From contig OZ037768.1 in NCBI GenBank assembly GCA_964035545.1, positions 18,703,700 through 18,767,699 on the forward strand: DNA of 64,000 nucleotides, written 5' to 3'. This document shows positions 24,280 through 36,800 of this stretch, in pieces. Position 1 is the first letter of the stretch. The number at the start of each line of letters is the position of its first letter. The position numbers and the translations under genes were made by a program. Source of the stretch: Bugula neritina (taxonomy: Eukaryota; Bryozoa; Gymnolaemata; Cheilostomatida; Bugulidae). The notes beneath the pieces are model-generated. The model did not search any database, was not told the origin of the DNA, and saw only the letters and a program-made list of their open reading frames with translations.

Positions 24280-25273
24280 AAGTTAAACTGGGTGTCAGTA
24301 TGACTATGAGTGCAAATCTTAATCTCAGTGTGCAAGTCAATGTTTAAGTGTCACTTATACTCATAGTCAGATTTGTAGTCGTACTCATGCTTTTACTATT
24401 ACTATTAGTATTAGACTAATATTATTATTTATATTCTGAATTAGACAGCAACACTACGTCTTAGTCTAACTGTTAGTTATGATTATCATTATAAATATAA
24501 TAATAATAAATTTAATTGACTGAAATTGAATGACTCCAGGCAGTTGAAGGCAGTACAAGCGTCTGTCTATTACAAGTTCAACAAAATTTGAGGTCTTACT
24601 TTCACTTTGAAGAAGTGAAAAATCTAAGTTAAAGTAATGGAACAAAGTAATATAAAAAATAATGTCCTTACAAAATTCCTACTTCAAAGGCAAATCAAAT
24701 GTAGGAGCATCTGGCAATTGAGAAAAAGTGTTTCGGAAAAGCCTTAGAGTTTACGGAGTAATATGGTATTCGAGAGGAACACGAAAGTCGCTTGCTCAAT
24801 GTAGGAATTCGTACTACGATAGGCTCTTAGTTCCCAGAGACTGTAATACGAGCGTCTCAATGATCCGCCATACTCTCATTGCAACAATATGAATATGAAT
24901 AATATAAATATATCCCATTATGATTATCATTATGGTGTTGTATCATCAGACTTTACAATATGAATATAGAGTATGTAGTTATGATAATGTAATTGTGGTG
25001 TACTAACTAGTAACTACTAAGTACTCAAGTAGTTAATAGTTTTTTATCTTGATAAATTTATTATTTAATAAAATAAAAATAATTAATATTTTTAAAGTTA
25101 TTTTTAATATAAATATAAACATTAACTTATCAACTATTAGTATTACTTATTTATTATTAGATTTAGTAAAACTAAGAGTTAGACTTAGAGTAAGTAACTA
25201 GTACTAGTAGTAGTATACTTAGAATATTACTTTATTAGTAACAGCTAAACTAAATTACCACTACTAGTACTAG

Positions 25274-25341
<68 letters not shown>

Positions 25342-26250
25342 GATTTACTTTTATTTTCAATAAATATACTTCTAGTTCTAGTTCGGTAGAACTAGATCAA
25401 GATGTAGTTATACTAGTAGTAGTCCTAGTACTAGTAGTAGTAGTATTAGTATTACTAGTACTATTAGTATTACAGGCGTAGTAGTTGTAGTACTAGTACT
25501 ACGTCTAGTTTTACTAGTAGAGTACTAGTTCTGCTGCTACTACTACTACTAATACTACTGGGACTAGAAGTAGGCTACTCAGTACTCTAGCCCTAGGCCT
25601 AAAACTAGTAGTAATACCAATACTAATAGTACTCAGTCTCATGCTCATAGTCATACTATCAGATTACTATCAGTATAGTCTTACTGATAGTGATAGGACT
25701 TATAGTCATATTGATAGCCATATGACATTGATATTAATATTGATGATCATACTTTCAGTGTTTAGTACTACTGCTGCTGTTGCTGCTGCTACCACTACTG
25801 CTACTAATAGTAGTCTAGTGCTAGTGTATAGTAGTAATACAATTATAAATGATAATATACATATAGCTATAAGTATCATTATCTTAATTTTATAGTTGAT
25901 GTTATAGTTATGCTTATATTTATATTTAATTAGAATTATACTATTAAATTATTATTGCTTCTATTACTATTGGTATTCATGTTATTATTACTATTTGTAT
26001 TACCATTATTATTACTATTAATATAACTAATTTACTATAACTAAGTTGTAGTTATAGGCATTTCGTTTTAGTTTTACTATTGTTTATTAGTATTACTATT
26101 AGCCTACCATTAGAGTTGCGAATAATATAAGTATATGCTAATATACTAGTAGCCTACTATTAATTTAGTATTACTATCAGTATTAAACTTATTTCAATAT
26201 ATTTATAACTATACAAATAACTAGTATAACAACTAGTACTATAGTCTGCA
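24280..26250. repeat. Trinucleotide microsatellite belt (TAG/CTA), with pure (CTA)n core
   Basis: Mixed tagtag, ctacta, agtact and tatgag units across about 2 kb. A near-pure (cta)n run occupies about 25270-25341. Open frames here encode only repetitive residues. Confidence 0.85.
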
Positions 26251-26442
26251 ATTGTAAGTACTAAGTTTCCAGTTGGCCTAAGACATAAAGATAATGATTA
26301 TTCAATTTTGTAGGCTTAAATTTGGAAATGTTTAAAAGTGATAAGTCAGTCAATTAGTTACTAAATTTCAGTAATACGATTGAGCCTGAGAAGTTGTTCA
26401 TTTTGTTATTTACTGAAACTGAACCATGATCGGTGTCATCTC

Positions 26443-26963
26443 AGATAGGCGCAAGGCTAAATTTTCCACTTAGACGCTTCCCACATGGACGCTTCCCAGT
26501 TAGACGCTATTTATTTATTTTAGTGCAATATAATTATATGTATTTATGCGCAATTTATTTGAATATTGAAATATCTTTATCTTTAAATATATTAGAATCA
26601 ACTGTTTGCTATTTGGCACATAAATAAATTCCTTTTATTTGCATTAACTTATTAATTTTGCATTTTATATATTTTTTGTTGTTTGAAAAAATAATATTTT
26701 AAGAAGTATTCATTAAAGACAAGGTCTATTATTATTGCGTTCCTTTTTTGTGTCCCACACAAATTTGTGAAAATTAGAATAATATCCTAGATAATTCCTA
26801 TTAACTATTATTTCATGTTTAGCAATCAATACAACAGTTATATATGTATATATAAGTATATTAGTATTGCTATAATTATCCAACCAAAATAAAAATAGCA
26901 ACTGGGAAGCGTCTAAGTGGGAAATGTCCAAGTGGAAAGGGTCTAACTGGGAAGCGTCTATCT
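26443..26963. mobile_element. Inverted-repeat element with tandem 15-bp units in its arms
   Basis: Ends AGATAG...CTATCT. Each arm of about 65 bases is made of gacgcttccca units spaced 14-16 bases apart (ttagacgcttcccac, tggacgcttcccagt), in inverted orientation left versus right. The interior of about 390 bp is AT-rich and non-coding. I see no clear target duplication, so the exact ends are uncertain. Confidence 0.65.
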
Positions 26964-27871
26964 TGGATAAAACCCCATGATCACCATGGTGTTCAATGTA
27001 ATTAGTATTATTTAATTATTTACCTTGTTTTTTTACTGATTAGGCATCACTCATTAGTGATTATCGTTCATCATCATATTCATTATGATTATGCAAAAAC
27101 TTGACATGTTTAGGTTAACTAATACTTACTAATATTATTAGCATTTCTGATCATTTGAGATTTGATAATAAATTATTAAATGAAAGTTGGATTTATTTCG
27201 ACATTTTGTGCTTATAGTTGTAGCATAATATGTTAAATAAAATATTATTTAATCTACTGTTTGAATGTATAGTAAAGATTTTGTATAAAAAAATTATTTG
27301 CGATAAATATAGTTATCAGAATAACTGGTAAGCTAAAAGTATAACCTGTTGCTATGGAAAATGCTAGACTAGTTGAATATTGCTTAATTTACATATGCAA
27401 GTGAGGAGTACAATATTCTTACTCAGAAAAAACATACGTTGCTAACAATAAGATTTAGCAACGTGAAAACATGTTGAGTACATGTTTTGTGCAACCAACC
27501 AGCTACAAAATTAGTATTTTCAAGTTTATATGACTATGTAATAAGTGAAAGTCATGTCTGAAGAGTGTTTAGAGGAAAAAAAAGGAATTAGTTTAAGTTT
27601 GCACAGCTTGCATCTGTAAACTTAATCGCATTTGTTGACTTTGTTATATTTTGTTTTCATATTACTTTAATTTAATGTAATTTGGAATTTTGTTTCTAAT
27701 ATGTTTATATATGCGTTGTAACATACAAAACCTGCTTTAATCGGCTTAAAACTACAAATAAAAGTTATTTTGAAGTGGTCTAGCTACTATCTATATAATG
27801 TAATTTTTATTCTTTAGTAAACTTAAGTTCGTCTGGGGAAAAGTTATAATCCAACAAGTGACTGCCAGAGC

Positions 27872-30800
27872 ATGTCTGGGTTTATTGATCACTCGGCATC
27901 AGAGGCCTCTGGTTCTGAGAGTGAAGAAGATGGGGTCCAGGGCTCGCCAAAGAAGAAAGCCTCCACGGGTAGCAGGTCAGGTTCTGGCAGCTCAAGCAGT
28001 AGCGGTGACAGCAGTGAAGAGGAAGGAGGTAAGGCACATTTCATAGAGTTTACTTCTCATTTTGAACTTCATGACATGACCAACTCTGCTTGTTTTTCAT
28101 TAGATGTTTGTTGATCTTTAGAACTCAGTTTATAAATTATACATTTTTCATTGTAGATGATGCAGGAGTGGTTGAAGACCTCATTGATGACAACCCGATT
28201 GAGGAAGAAGTCAGTGATGCCGAGGACAGCGACACTGAAATTGGAAAACGGAAAAAGCATTCGGATGAAGATGACTTGGAAGAAGATGATTTTGCACTAA
28301 TTGAAGAAAATCTTGGAATCAAAGTGGGTCGCAGCTTAAGTGTTCTTTATTTTTTAAAGATGGGAGTGTATGAATATTGGATGGAACTTATGTTCTAATT
28401 TGCGTTGGTAGTTTTAATTTGCCTGTTTACAATTGGTCGGGTTTTTCTGTTGCTAGGTGAAACGGAACAAGCGGAAGCGAATCAAAGTGATGTCTGATGA
28501 CGATGACTCAGACCAAGAAGTTTCTAATGAAAACGAGGCTGACGCTGTCGCAAATGAGCTGTTTGATGACGACGACGAGGAAATGCCGTTGGCTGATCAA
28601 GACGAGTCTAGTCAGCAGTCTGGGAAACCGGCAGCGGATGTGGCTGACGCGTATGGAGACCTGGATGAAAGCGAGGAGTCGGGTATTTAATTATTATCAT
28701 GTTGGCATTATCGATAGAGCGCTATGTCTCCATGCTTCACATTATGCGAATGGATTTTTCATTTTATGCATGGGACGGTGTCAATTGAATGAAACTACAA
28801 CCACGAGAGGTTGCATTTTTTATTCGACATAATTCGTACAAGCATCCTGTACAAATTCACTTGATGCATGAAGACGTAGTGATTGCGTACGGTGGACTTT
28901 TAGTACAATAGTTATATTTGTTCAGTCTCGTTAGTTCCTGATCTTTCTAGATCCGGATGACTTCATTGTTGATGAGGAGGGACAACCAATCAGCAGAGGC
29001 AAGAAGAAGCGAACTGTTGTTCACACAGATAAAGCCTTGCAGGAGGCTCAAGACGTGTTTGGCGTGGACTTTGACTTCAATGACTTTGATGATTATGGCA
29101 GTAACTACGAGGACGAAGAGGAAGAGGAGGTGTGTTTGTCAACTTCTTACATCAGCAGAACTACTGTTTGCCATTCACCTGCCTGCCTTGTGCAACTTTC
29201 TGAACCTATACTTTACCTATTACTTTTTGTATTAGCAGGCATTTAACTGTTGTTTACCATTCAACAAGTGTAACTCTCTGAACCTATACTTTAGGAAGAA
29301 TATGAAGACGATGAGGTTGATGGAGAACCAGGTGCTAGGAAAAAGAGAGCTCGGCATAGCAAGAGGACCATATTTGAAGTGTTTGAGCCGAGTGAACTGG
29401 AGCGAGGTCACATGACCGATGTGGATCAGGAGATACGGAATGCCGATATACCTGAACGATTCCATGTGAGTTGCAGTCAGCAATCTGATAGCATTCATAT
29501 GAACATTCCTGATTGGTTTGCCAATGATTACTCAACTCAACAGCTCTTTGAGTTTTACTGCATTAGCATATTTAAACTTCTTCAGTCTCCTATTTCTAAA
29601 GAGTTATTGCAAAGCCTTTCATTTGAATCTTTTAATATTTACAGTGTTAGCGAAGGCTTTGGGCATGCTTTTTACAATTCAATCTTAACATGTGCATAAA
29701 TATGTGCAAATGTTAAATTATTAGGCTACCTCAAAGCTGGGTTCCTGTTCAGACCATCAAGTTATAAATTAAATGGCAATATTTGCGCATCTGTTGATGC
29801 ACAAAGACATACGAATTCACAAATGCTGTAGTTTAAAAACACATTGACTAGCTGCATACACACTAACAATGCATTATTAGAAATTTGGTCTGGTTATGTG
29901 AACTTGGAGTTGGTTTTGAAACAATAAACTGCAAGTTTATCTGCTGTCTAGTATGTTGCATGTTTCAGGAAATTATGGTGATTTTGCAGACTCTATTTTG
30001 GAAACTATATATGACTAAAGTATTTACAGTGTTTCACTTGTTGCTCTCCCAGCTGGTTGTCTCCCCTTGTTTATTATGTGACTTGCATTGTTTTTTATTT
30101 ACTCAGTTGAGGACCATTAAAGTCACTCCAGCAAATTCCCAGGAGTTACAAGATGAAGCTGAGTGGATATTTACTCACGCCTTCTCTAAAGCCTCGTTTT
30201 CAAATCAGGTAAGTCATCCGTTGTTGTTGTGATTTGAGCGTTCTCTTTTTTACAGATATATAAGATGTTATATATGGTTTTGTTTTTCATCTAACAGGAA
30301 GTGTTAGCGGAAGACAGGAAAGACATGAGGGTAATCATCAAGAAGATTAACAGCGCGCTTGATTTCTTGCGCAACCAACAACTAGAAGTTCCATTTATAA
30401 ACTTTTACAGAAAGGAGTATGTACAGCAAGAACTTGAAATTCGTGATTTGTGGAAAATCTGGCAGTGGGATGAAAAGGTAGAGTATTAAATTGATACTTG
30501 ATGTGACAATATGTGTTTGCATGCTGAATACTTTTGTGTAATTGGCTTTTATATATCCAATTATGTTTCTGTAATAATTATAGTGGGCTCAATTACGAGC
30601 TAGAAAGCAAAATTTAATAAAGCTGATGGAACGGATGCAACAATATCAATTTGATCAGAACAGTAACCCGGATGTGATCATGCCGTCACACTTACGTCCG
30701 CTCACACAAGATGACATTGACAGGTGAGATAGGTTGTCATACAAGCATACATTAGCTGCATAAAAACGGGTGCAAGTTCATCATTACTATTCCTGTAAGA

Positions 30801-33800
30801 ACCCCCTGATGGAAAAGTTTTTTTCAAGTGTGCTAAGGACTTATTCATATGTGGCACAGGAGCAATTATGACTGGATGCGCTTCCTAACATCACCAATGG
30901 CCTTTACTAGGGTTCGAACCCATGACTTTGTGTTTACTAGGCCAACGCTCTAACCCCTAGACCACGGCTGCTCCCTACATTAGCTATATATTATTAACTA
31001 TATGTAGCTTATTATTTATATAATCTTTGTGCTCATTCTGAACTTCACAAGATATTTGTTACAGTAGAAATGTTGATTTTTAGAGTTCGTTTGGCAGAAA
31101 CAACAGAAGAGTACTGGGACTGCCACAACCACTTCATGCTGTATTACAGTAAGGATATTCAGCCAATGAAAGATGCCGAGAAAAAGAAAAAGGAAGAAAA
31201 GGTTTAGCCATGTTTTATTTATTTAAAGAATCTCCGTCACACTTCATTTATACAGTAGTAAGATATAATTTTTTATGTATTAGCCATCATCTACAGACTG
31301 TGTGAAAGTTGTATCCACAAATGGTTTTGTTGTATAAGAAGTTGTGTGCTCATGCTGAGGCTTTGGAGTTTCTGGTATTATAAAGCTAATACTGGTTATT
31401 GCTAACTATTATTGCATTCTACTCTTAGCTGCTGGAACACACAGCTTTATTACTGAGCTGTCCTAAAAGTTCAAAGTTTAAACATTGAACTCACAAGCCA
31501 GCTCAGTCATTGGTTCTTTGATTTTTGCGCGAGTCTAATATATAAAATTCTTATAATATGCTCAAGTGGTTTCAGCATTTTATAATGTTAATAATTGAAG
31601 TCCCTGCTGCTAAGCTGTCCCATTCATACATTTGGTGTGTTCTCCTCGACAGTCAACTGAAGGAAAAGAGCAAGGTGGAGACGATTCCAAGGCTGAGAAG
31701 GAAGATGGCGAAGAAGACGAAGAGGTGGTTGTGGATAAACCAGCAGATGAAGAACTTCCACAAGATACACTCAAATATGCCAGGGGGCGTAACTCCGGAT
31801 ATTATATATGTATACAAGTTAGTAGTTACTAAGTGTTGTTAGGTGACATGCTTTGAAGCAGATTCCTTACCACTTGTTTATATATAATGAGTCATCCAAC
31901 GCTCATTGTATTACTCAATATACAAATGCTATGCAATCTATTATTTATGGTAATAATCCAGCAAATATGGTTAAAAAGAACTAACGAGTATTTTGATAAG
32001 ATGCTGGAGGTCATAATTTTTTACTAAGTAATTAATGATTAAAACTAGTGTTCTAATAAATTTCGGTTGTGTAATAATATAATGTACTTTTAGTCGCAAA
32101 TGTTATTTAACTAGATAGACAATAGTGTATTGTCCCCTGCTCTAATATATCTGGGGACAATCCTAGTCATTCCTAGTAGTTTGACCTTCTTACACGGGAA
32201 CTATGTCAGGTCTTCTCACCAGGAACTTTCTTCTCTGTTTCTGATATTATAACTCGTTAACCAATCATAAGTCTTGTAGCACAAACAAGTATATTCTATT
32301 ATAATGTTTCAAGTTATTTTAAAGCACATACTATTTTATTATAATTCATAGAATGGATTGGCTGACTTTGCCAAAAAGTTTGGGTTGTCCCCAGAGCAGT
32401 TTGCGGACAACTTGAAAGACAATTACCAGAAGCATGAGGTGGAGCAGTACCCTGTGGGGCCAGAGGAGCTGGCCAATGAATATGTTGGACCGTAAGTTGC
32501 AATCTACGTCATTCATGTATGAATTTAGAGAGTATCTTAAAGTTGTGAACCAAACAACATGAAATGGTTAACAGTCTTTTATCTTGCATGGTTTTCTTCT
32601 AGCATTATCTATGTAGAGAGTTTTATACATTGTTTAATTGATAGGATGACTGTCTATTTTTTAAGTTTCACACTTTAAAATGAACACGAGGCGTAAAGTG
32701 AGATTTACTCACGTGAAAACTGTGATATGAAATGTAATGTACCATTTTTAAGTACAATTCACAGCTTTAAAAGTTTGTTGAAGTCCTCTAAAAGTTTCTG
32801 AATTTAAGTTACGTTATTTAGCTCACAGTGCCGTATACATGCTACATTATAGACAATTTGAAAGTGCCCGTGAAGTGCTGAATGGTGCAAGACATCTGGT
32901 GTCCATGCAAATAGCCTATGATCCTGTGGTGCGAAAATGTGTTCGCACAGCATTCAGAGAGAGGGCTGTTCTCAGGGTCACCCCTACTAAGAAAGGTAAA
33001 AAGGAGATTGATGAGAGTCATCAGTGTTACAGCATGAAGTATCTGATAAATAAGCCAATCAGTGACCTGAAGAATGAAGATTTCCTCAAACTCTATCAGG
33101 TTGGCTATTGGCATTCTAAACAGGAGTTGTGCGCTTTATTACTTGGTAATAGTAGTAGTACTTATTGATAGTAATAGTAATTATACTTATTGATAATAAT
33201 ATTAGTAATATTTAGTAATAGTAATAATACTTATTGATAGTAATAGTAGTAGTAATAATACATAGTAATAATGCATAGTAATAATGCATATTTACTGTAG
33301 GTGGTAGTAGTGCTAGTAGTAGTTATACTTATTGATAGTAATAGTATTAATGTTTAGTTGTAATAATGCATATTTGTAGCAATAATACTCAGTAATAGTA
33401 GTAACACTTAGTAATACTTAGTAGTAGTAGTAGTAGTAATACATAGTTGTAGTAATGATACTCAGTAATAGTAGTAATACTTTGTACTAGTTGGATAATT
33501 TTTTTCTTAAATTGGATGAGTCAAGCTATATGACAACCGGGCAGAATTATGTAATACTTGTTCACCGCAGGCCAGTGAAGAGGATTTGCTTACCATGGAA
33601 ATAAGGATGGGGGAACCAACTGGCTCCACCACTTATCTGGAGGAAATCCACTCTCTGTTTCACAGGGTTCGTTTCTTACTACTTCTATTGTATGCCGAAG
33701 TATTATCACTAACTGCAGTATCTATTAGTCAGTAGCCATGGTGAGATGCACTAAAGTTATATTCTGCATATATACTGTTGTGTAGGACGAGTATAGTGCT

Positions 33801-36800
33801 ATAGTGGAGGCCTGGAATGACCAGAGGAAACTTGCTTTGGAGAGAGCTCTCAGTAAGTCCCTCTACCCGCAGATGGAGAAGGAGCTCAAGCTATGTCTGC
33901 TACAAGAGACTAAGGACGGCATTCTCAGAGTGAGTTGTGATTTTACTACTAATCCATCAACTCCATTTCTCAGTCGAATACCTTTCTTGTGATAATTTTC
34001 TCCTTTTTGGTATTAGTTTGAAGGTGAAGAGGGTATTTAAATGTTATGCAATTATATTCTTTCACCAGTTAGTCATGCGTATTAGTTTCTATTTGCTTAT
34101 GCATCTAGTCTCTAATTTATATTTATATCTACATAGTGATAAGTGCAATAGGAAGCAGCCATGATCTAGTGGTTAAAGCGCTGACCTAGTCACTGGGTCG
34201 TGGGTTCGAATCTCAGCAGGGTCATTGGTGGTGTTCGAAAGAGCATACACAGTTCTTAGTCCACTTTAATATCCCTTACCACTAGGGGTTCTCACAGTAC
34301 AAATTGGAGACTTTAAACAACCATGAGGATAATGAGAAGTAAAATGCTTCCGGATTTCATAGCAAATACTCTAGAACCTTCTAGTTCACCAGCTACGTAG
34401 TTGGCGTGTCATGTCTTGCACTGAGTAATACAGAGTATTTGTATGTTGGGTATGCAGGCCTGCTGTGACAAGCTGAGGTCATGGATCCGAGTGGCTCCGT
34501 ATCAAGCTATGAAAGAGTTTGATGACGAGGACGAGGACTTTGACACCAGCAAAGGACTCAGAATTATGTCTGTGGCTTACAAGAATGAGAGGTGATGCCT
34601 TAGTCTGTGTTATGTAACATAGTACATATAGGGAGCAGAGGTTAGAGCGTTTTCCTAGTAAGCACAAAGTCATGGGTTCGAACCTGACAAAGGCCATTGG
34701 TGATGTTAGGAAGAGAATCCAGTCATAATTGCTCCTGTCTCATCTAAATAATTCCCTAGCCCGAATCACGGATGGTGACTATAAACTTGCGCGAGTTTAT
34801 TTATATAGTATATAATATAGTATATATAATACATGCTATAGTATACTATATAGTACATGATATATAGTACATGTATATACGGCATAATGTAGTGAATTAT
34901 ATAGTTTATATACTACATAATAGAGTACATATGCACACATATAGTACATATTACCATGCATATACATACACTGTACATAATATATTTCATAATATAGTAC
35001 ATATTATATACTAGTAACTAGTACATATAATAGATAATATACCATGTATATGCATATTATATGTCAAGCAGTTTATTCTTATACTGTTCAGAGATGTTGC
35101 TGGTTTCACGTGTATCCTGGATGGAGATGGGGAGGTCACAGACTTCCTGAGATTACCTCACATACTAAAGAGGAAGAACCCCAACGCCCCCGAGATCAGA
35201 CAAGACAAGGAGAATGAGTTGGTGAAGCTCAAGGAGTTCATCATGGAGAAGAAACCACACGTCATAGCTGTAGCCGGCGAGTCTAGGTGTGTGTTTAAAC
35301 AGAAATCAATACGGTAGCTGTGTGTATGTGTAAGTAGCCTTAGGATTCTACACTGATTTTACTTATTTTCAACTCTGTATACAAGATTATAACTAGATCT
35401 TGTGGTGTGTTATTAACACTACGTTTCTAAGCTTCGCATCGTGCGAATGGTTTTTTTTATTCGGTGTTTGGAAAAAGTTGCATCGAATTAAACCACAGCC
35501 ATAAGTTCATTCATATGAGCATCCATTTGCATAATGTTAAGTAATGGGAATGAAATGCAGTTATAGAGAAATGATAACCTGTATATCTTGGCATGTGGAC
35601 CTGTTTTGTAGAGACGCACTGGATATACAGTACGATATTCTCCATTTGCTCAACCAGTTGGAAGAGGAACACCAGTTTCCTAAAATATACGTCGAGTTGA
35701 TAGACAATGAGCCATCATCTGTCTACGCCGCATCTAAGAAGTCTGCCCAGGTATGACGTTGGTAGTTTTTCATTTCATTTAGGTGCAGTAGTGGAGGAAT
35801 TGAGATAGCCTAATTTCTTTATAGATTTTGGTTTAAGATGCGGGTAGAAGTTTTTGCGTGAACATCTTCTTTTACTACATTTCTAATCTAGAAAACAGGC
35901 TTTTCGCAATTTCTCCATTACTCCATTACTGCACCTTCTTCTTTTATTTGTTGTTGCTCAGGGCCTGCTTTCATGCTAAGATGTATAACAGCACGTACAT
36001 AGTCAAAGGGGTTATTCCCGTAGGTTTATTTCGTGTATTTATGTTCTCAATGCTGTTGGATGTCTGCTTCACAGGACTTCCCAGAATACCCGGAGATGTT
36101 ACGAGAGGCCATTTCTATTGCCCGTAGACTGAGAGACCCTCTTGTAGAGTTCTCCCAACTCTGTAACCAAGATGAAGATCTGCTATGCATTCACTTTCAC
36201 CCAATGCAGGTAACCAAGGCTATCTATTGGGAATACATTACCAGCTTTCTTCAGCTATACTCTCCTAGAGGCATACAGTTGGGGTATTTGAAACTCAGTA
36301 TAAACTGAACATCTATCTCGCATATTTTTACATTTCAGAGTGAACTGGCAAAGGAAACACTTCTCAGTGCTCTCTACTTGGAGTTTGTCAATGTTGTAAA
36401 TGAAGTTGGGGTAGATATCAATGAGGCTCTGGCTCACCCTTATAAAGCTGGCCTGCTGCAGTTTGTCTGTGGCCTGGGGCCTAGAAAAGCTGCCTACATT
36501 TTAAAGGTTTTCTACTATTTGTTATATAAGCAGAGTGTAGCTTGTTCCCAATTGTATAAGTTTATTAAATCAATCTATATATGTAGATCTGGATTGATAA
36601 ATTAGCATTTATTTATTAATTTTCACAGCGGTATGTTGTAAAATCTGTGTTACTAATCGGAATTCTATCTGTATAATGATTTGATCTCTGGATTATGAAA
36701 TGGTCATTTGGATTCTTTCTTTCCTTGGAGCCTTAATAGTCAGTAATAAACTATAATTTAGTATGTACTGTGGTATAATTTAGTAAGTAATATGGTATAA

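Larger units (their letters stand above)
24111..27871. other. Spacer between TMEM147 and SPT6, rich in microsatellites
   Basis: No gene seen. Holds a TAG/CTA microsatellite belt (24280-26250) and an inverted-repeat element (26443-26963). The last 60 bases before 27872 look like SPT6 5' leader, with a possible acceptor (attctttag) at about 27817. Confidence 0.55.

Noticed and set aside
27858-28046. Alternative frame over the first SPT6 exon
   Set aside because: An Arg-rich shadow of the acidic SPT6 N-terminus; the 27872 start gives the SPT6 sequence.
34800-35060. AT-rich inverted repeats around 34800-35060 as a structured element
   Set aside because: Simple tatata/gtacat composition gives many chance palindromes; no defined ends or second copy.
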